The notes beneath the pieces were generated by a model. It worked only from the letters and a program-made list of their open reading frames with translations, did not search any database and was not told the DNA's origin. DNA of 64,000 nucleotides from a bacterium (lineage in GTDB: Bacteria; Actinomycetota; Acidimicrobiia; Spongiisociales; ZC4RG35). Where the stretch lies: the NCBI GenBank assembly GCA_028824015.1, contig JAPPFC010000002.1, positions 62,001-126,000 of the forward strand, read 5' to 3'. Below, one piece after another: positions 63,925 to 64,000 of this stretch. Both the position numbers and the translations under genes were made by a program. Numbering within the stretch: the first letter of the stretch is position 1; each line of letters opens with the position of its first letter.

Positions 63925-64000
63925 ATGTCGCCGGACGTCCTGATTCTGGCTGCCGAGGAGGAGAAGTCAGGCCTGTTCCTGATTCTCCCCGACGTATCCG
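63925..64000 (+). CDS. atpF: ATP synthase F0 subunit b, N-terminal part only (cut by window end)
   Basis: ATG 63925 begins two bases after the atpE stop and reads 'MSPDVLILAAEEEKSGLFLI' to the window end. The position after atpE and the 'LAAEE' start common in actinobacterial b subunits support the call; the membrane helix and stalk lie beyond the window. Confidence 0.7.
   Translation, partial: MSPDVLILAAEEEKSGLFLILPDVS

Overview
The window is high-G+C DNA with dense, mostly co-directional gene strings, many 4-bp ATGA/GTGA overlaps, and frequent GTG and TTG starts. The conserved blocks are recO-uppS-glyS-yceI-dnaG-rpoD, recG-rsmD-coaD-(coiled coil)-yceD-rpmF-plsX-rnc-mutM-smc-ftsY and cdd-glyA-atpI-atpB-atpE-atpF. 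With the S-layer-homology and Calx-beta surface protein, they suggest an Actinomycetota chromosome, perhaps an Acidimicrobiia-like lineage. That placement is inference; no rRNA gene is present.

Layout. 1-3.9 kb: end of a secreted Calx-beta/SLH protein. 4.1-17.6 kb: a defence-type island, visibly less G+C-rich in parts. It holds a Phd/PIN toxin-antitoxin pair; a four-gene minus-strand operon for a bacterial ubiquitin-like system (two-domain poly-Ubl, E2-like protein, JAB-E1 fusion, DUF6527-type protein); a divergent ribbon-helix-helix gene; a ClpP-fold serine protease; a type I restriction-modification operon with a YgjP-like metallopeptidase; and a coiled-coil membrane protein. The island ends at the 3' end of a selenocysteine tRNA gene (17657-17748, minus). 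17.8-26.5 kb: housekeeping string. 26.6-30.8 kb: three tandem paralogues of a small coiled-coil/TM protein, then DoxX, VanZ-like, beta-carbonic anhydrase and AmtB genes. 31.1-38.6 kb: a 2499-residue fibronectin-III/cadherin-like surface protein built on an 870-bp DNA repeat, divergent from a MarR gene. 39.5-47.3 kb: a methyltransferase, EtfBA, a nucleoside-salvage cluster (pnp, deoA, deoB, an alkyltransferase-like gene, upp), a small Lrp-type protein, a cold-shock-like protein and L28. 47.4-64 kb: recG through the start of atpF, interrupted by a CBS-domain gene on the opposite strand.

The most interesting system is the poly-Ubl operon (4942-7626). Its genes overlap end to end. The two Ubl domains are almost identical at DNA level (207-bp period, about six differences). 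The operon is read from a good promoter (TTGACA-N17-TATCAT) whose -35 box forms one half of a palindrome, the other half being the -35 box of the divergent RHH gene. Three ATACC-type repeats in 8-bp register lie across the operon promoter and are candidate operators. The protein set matches the families described computationally as prokaryotic ubiquitin-like conjugation systems; the target and the trigger cannot be read from the sequence.
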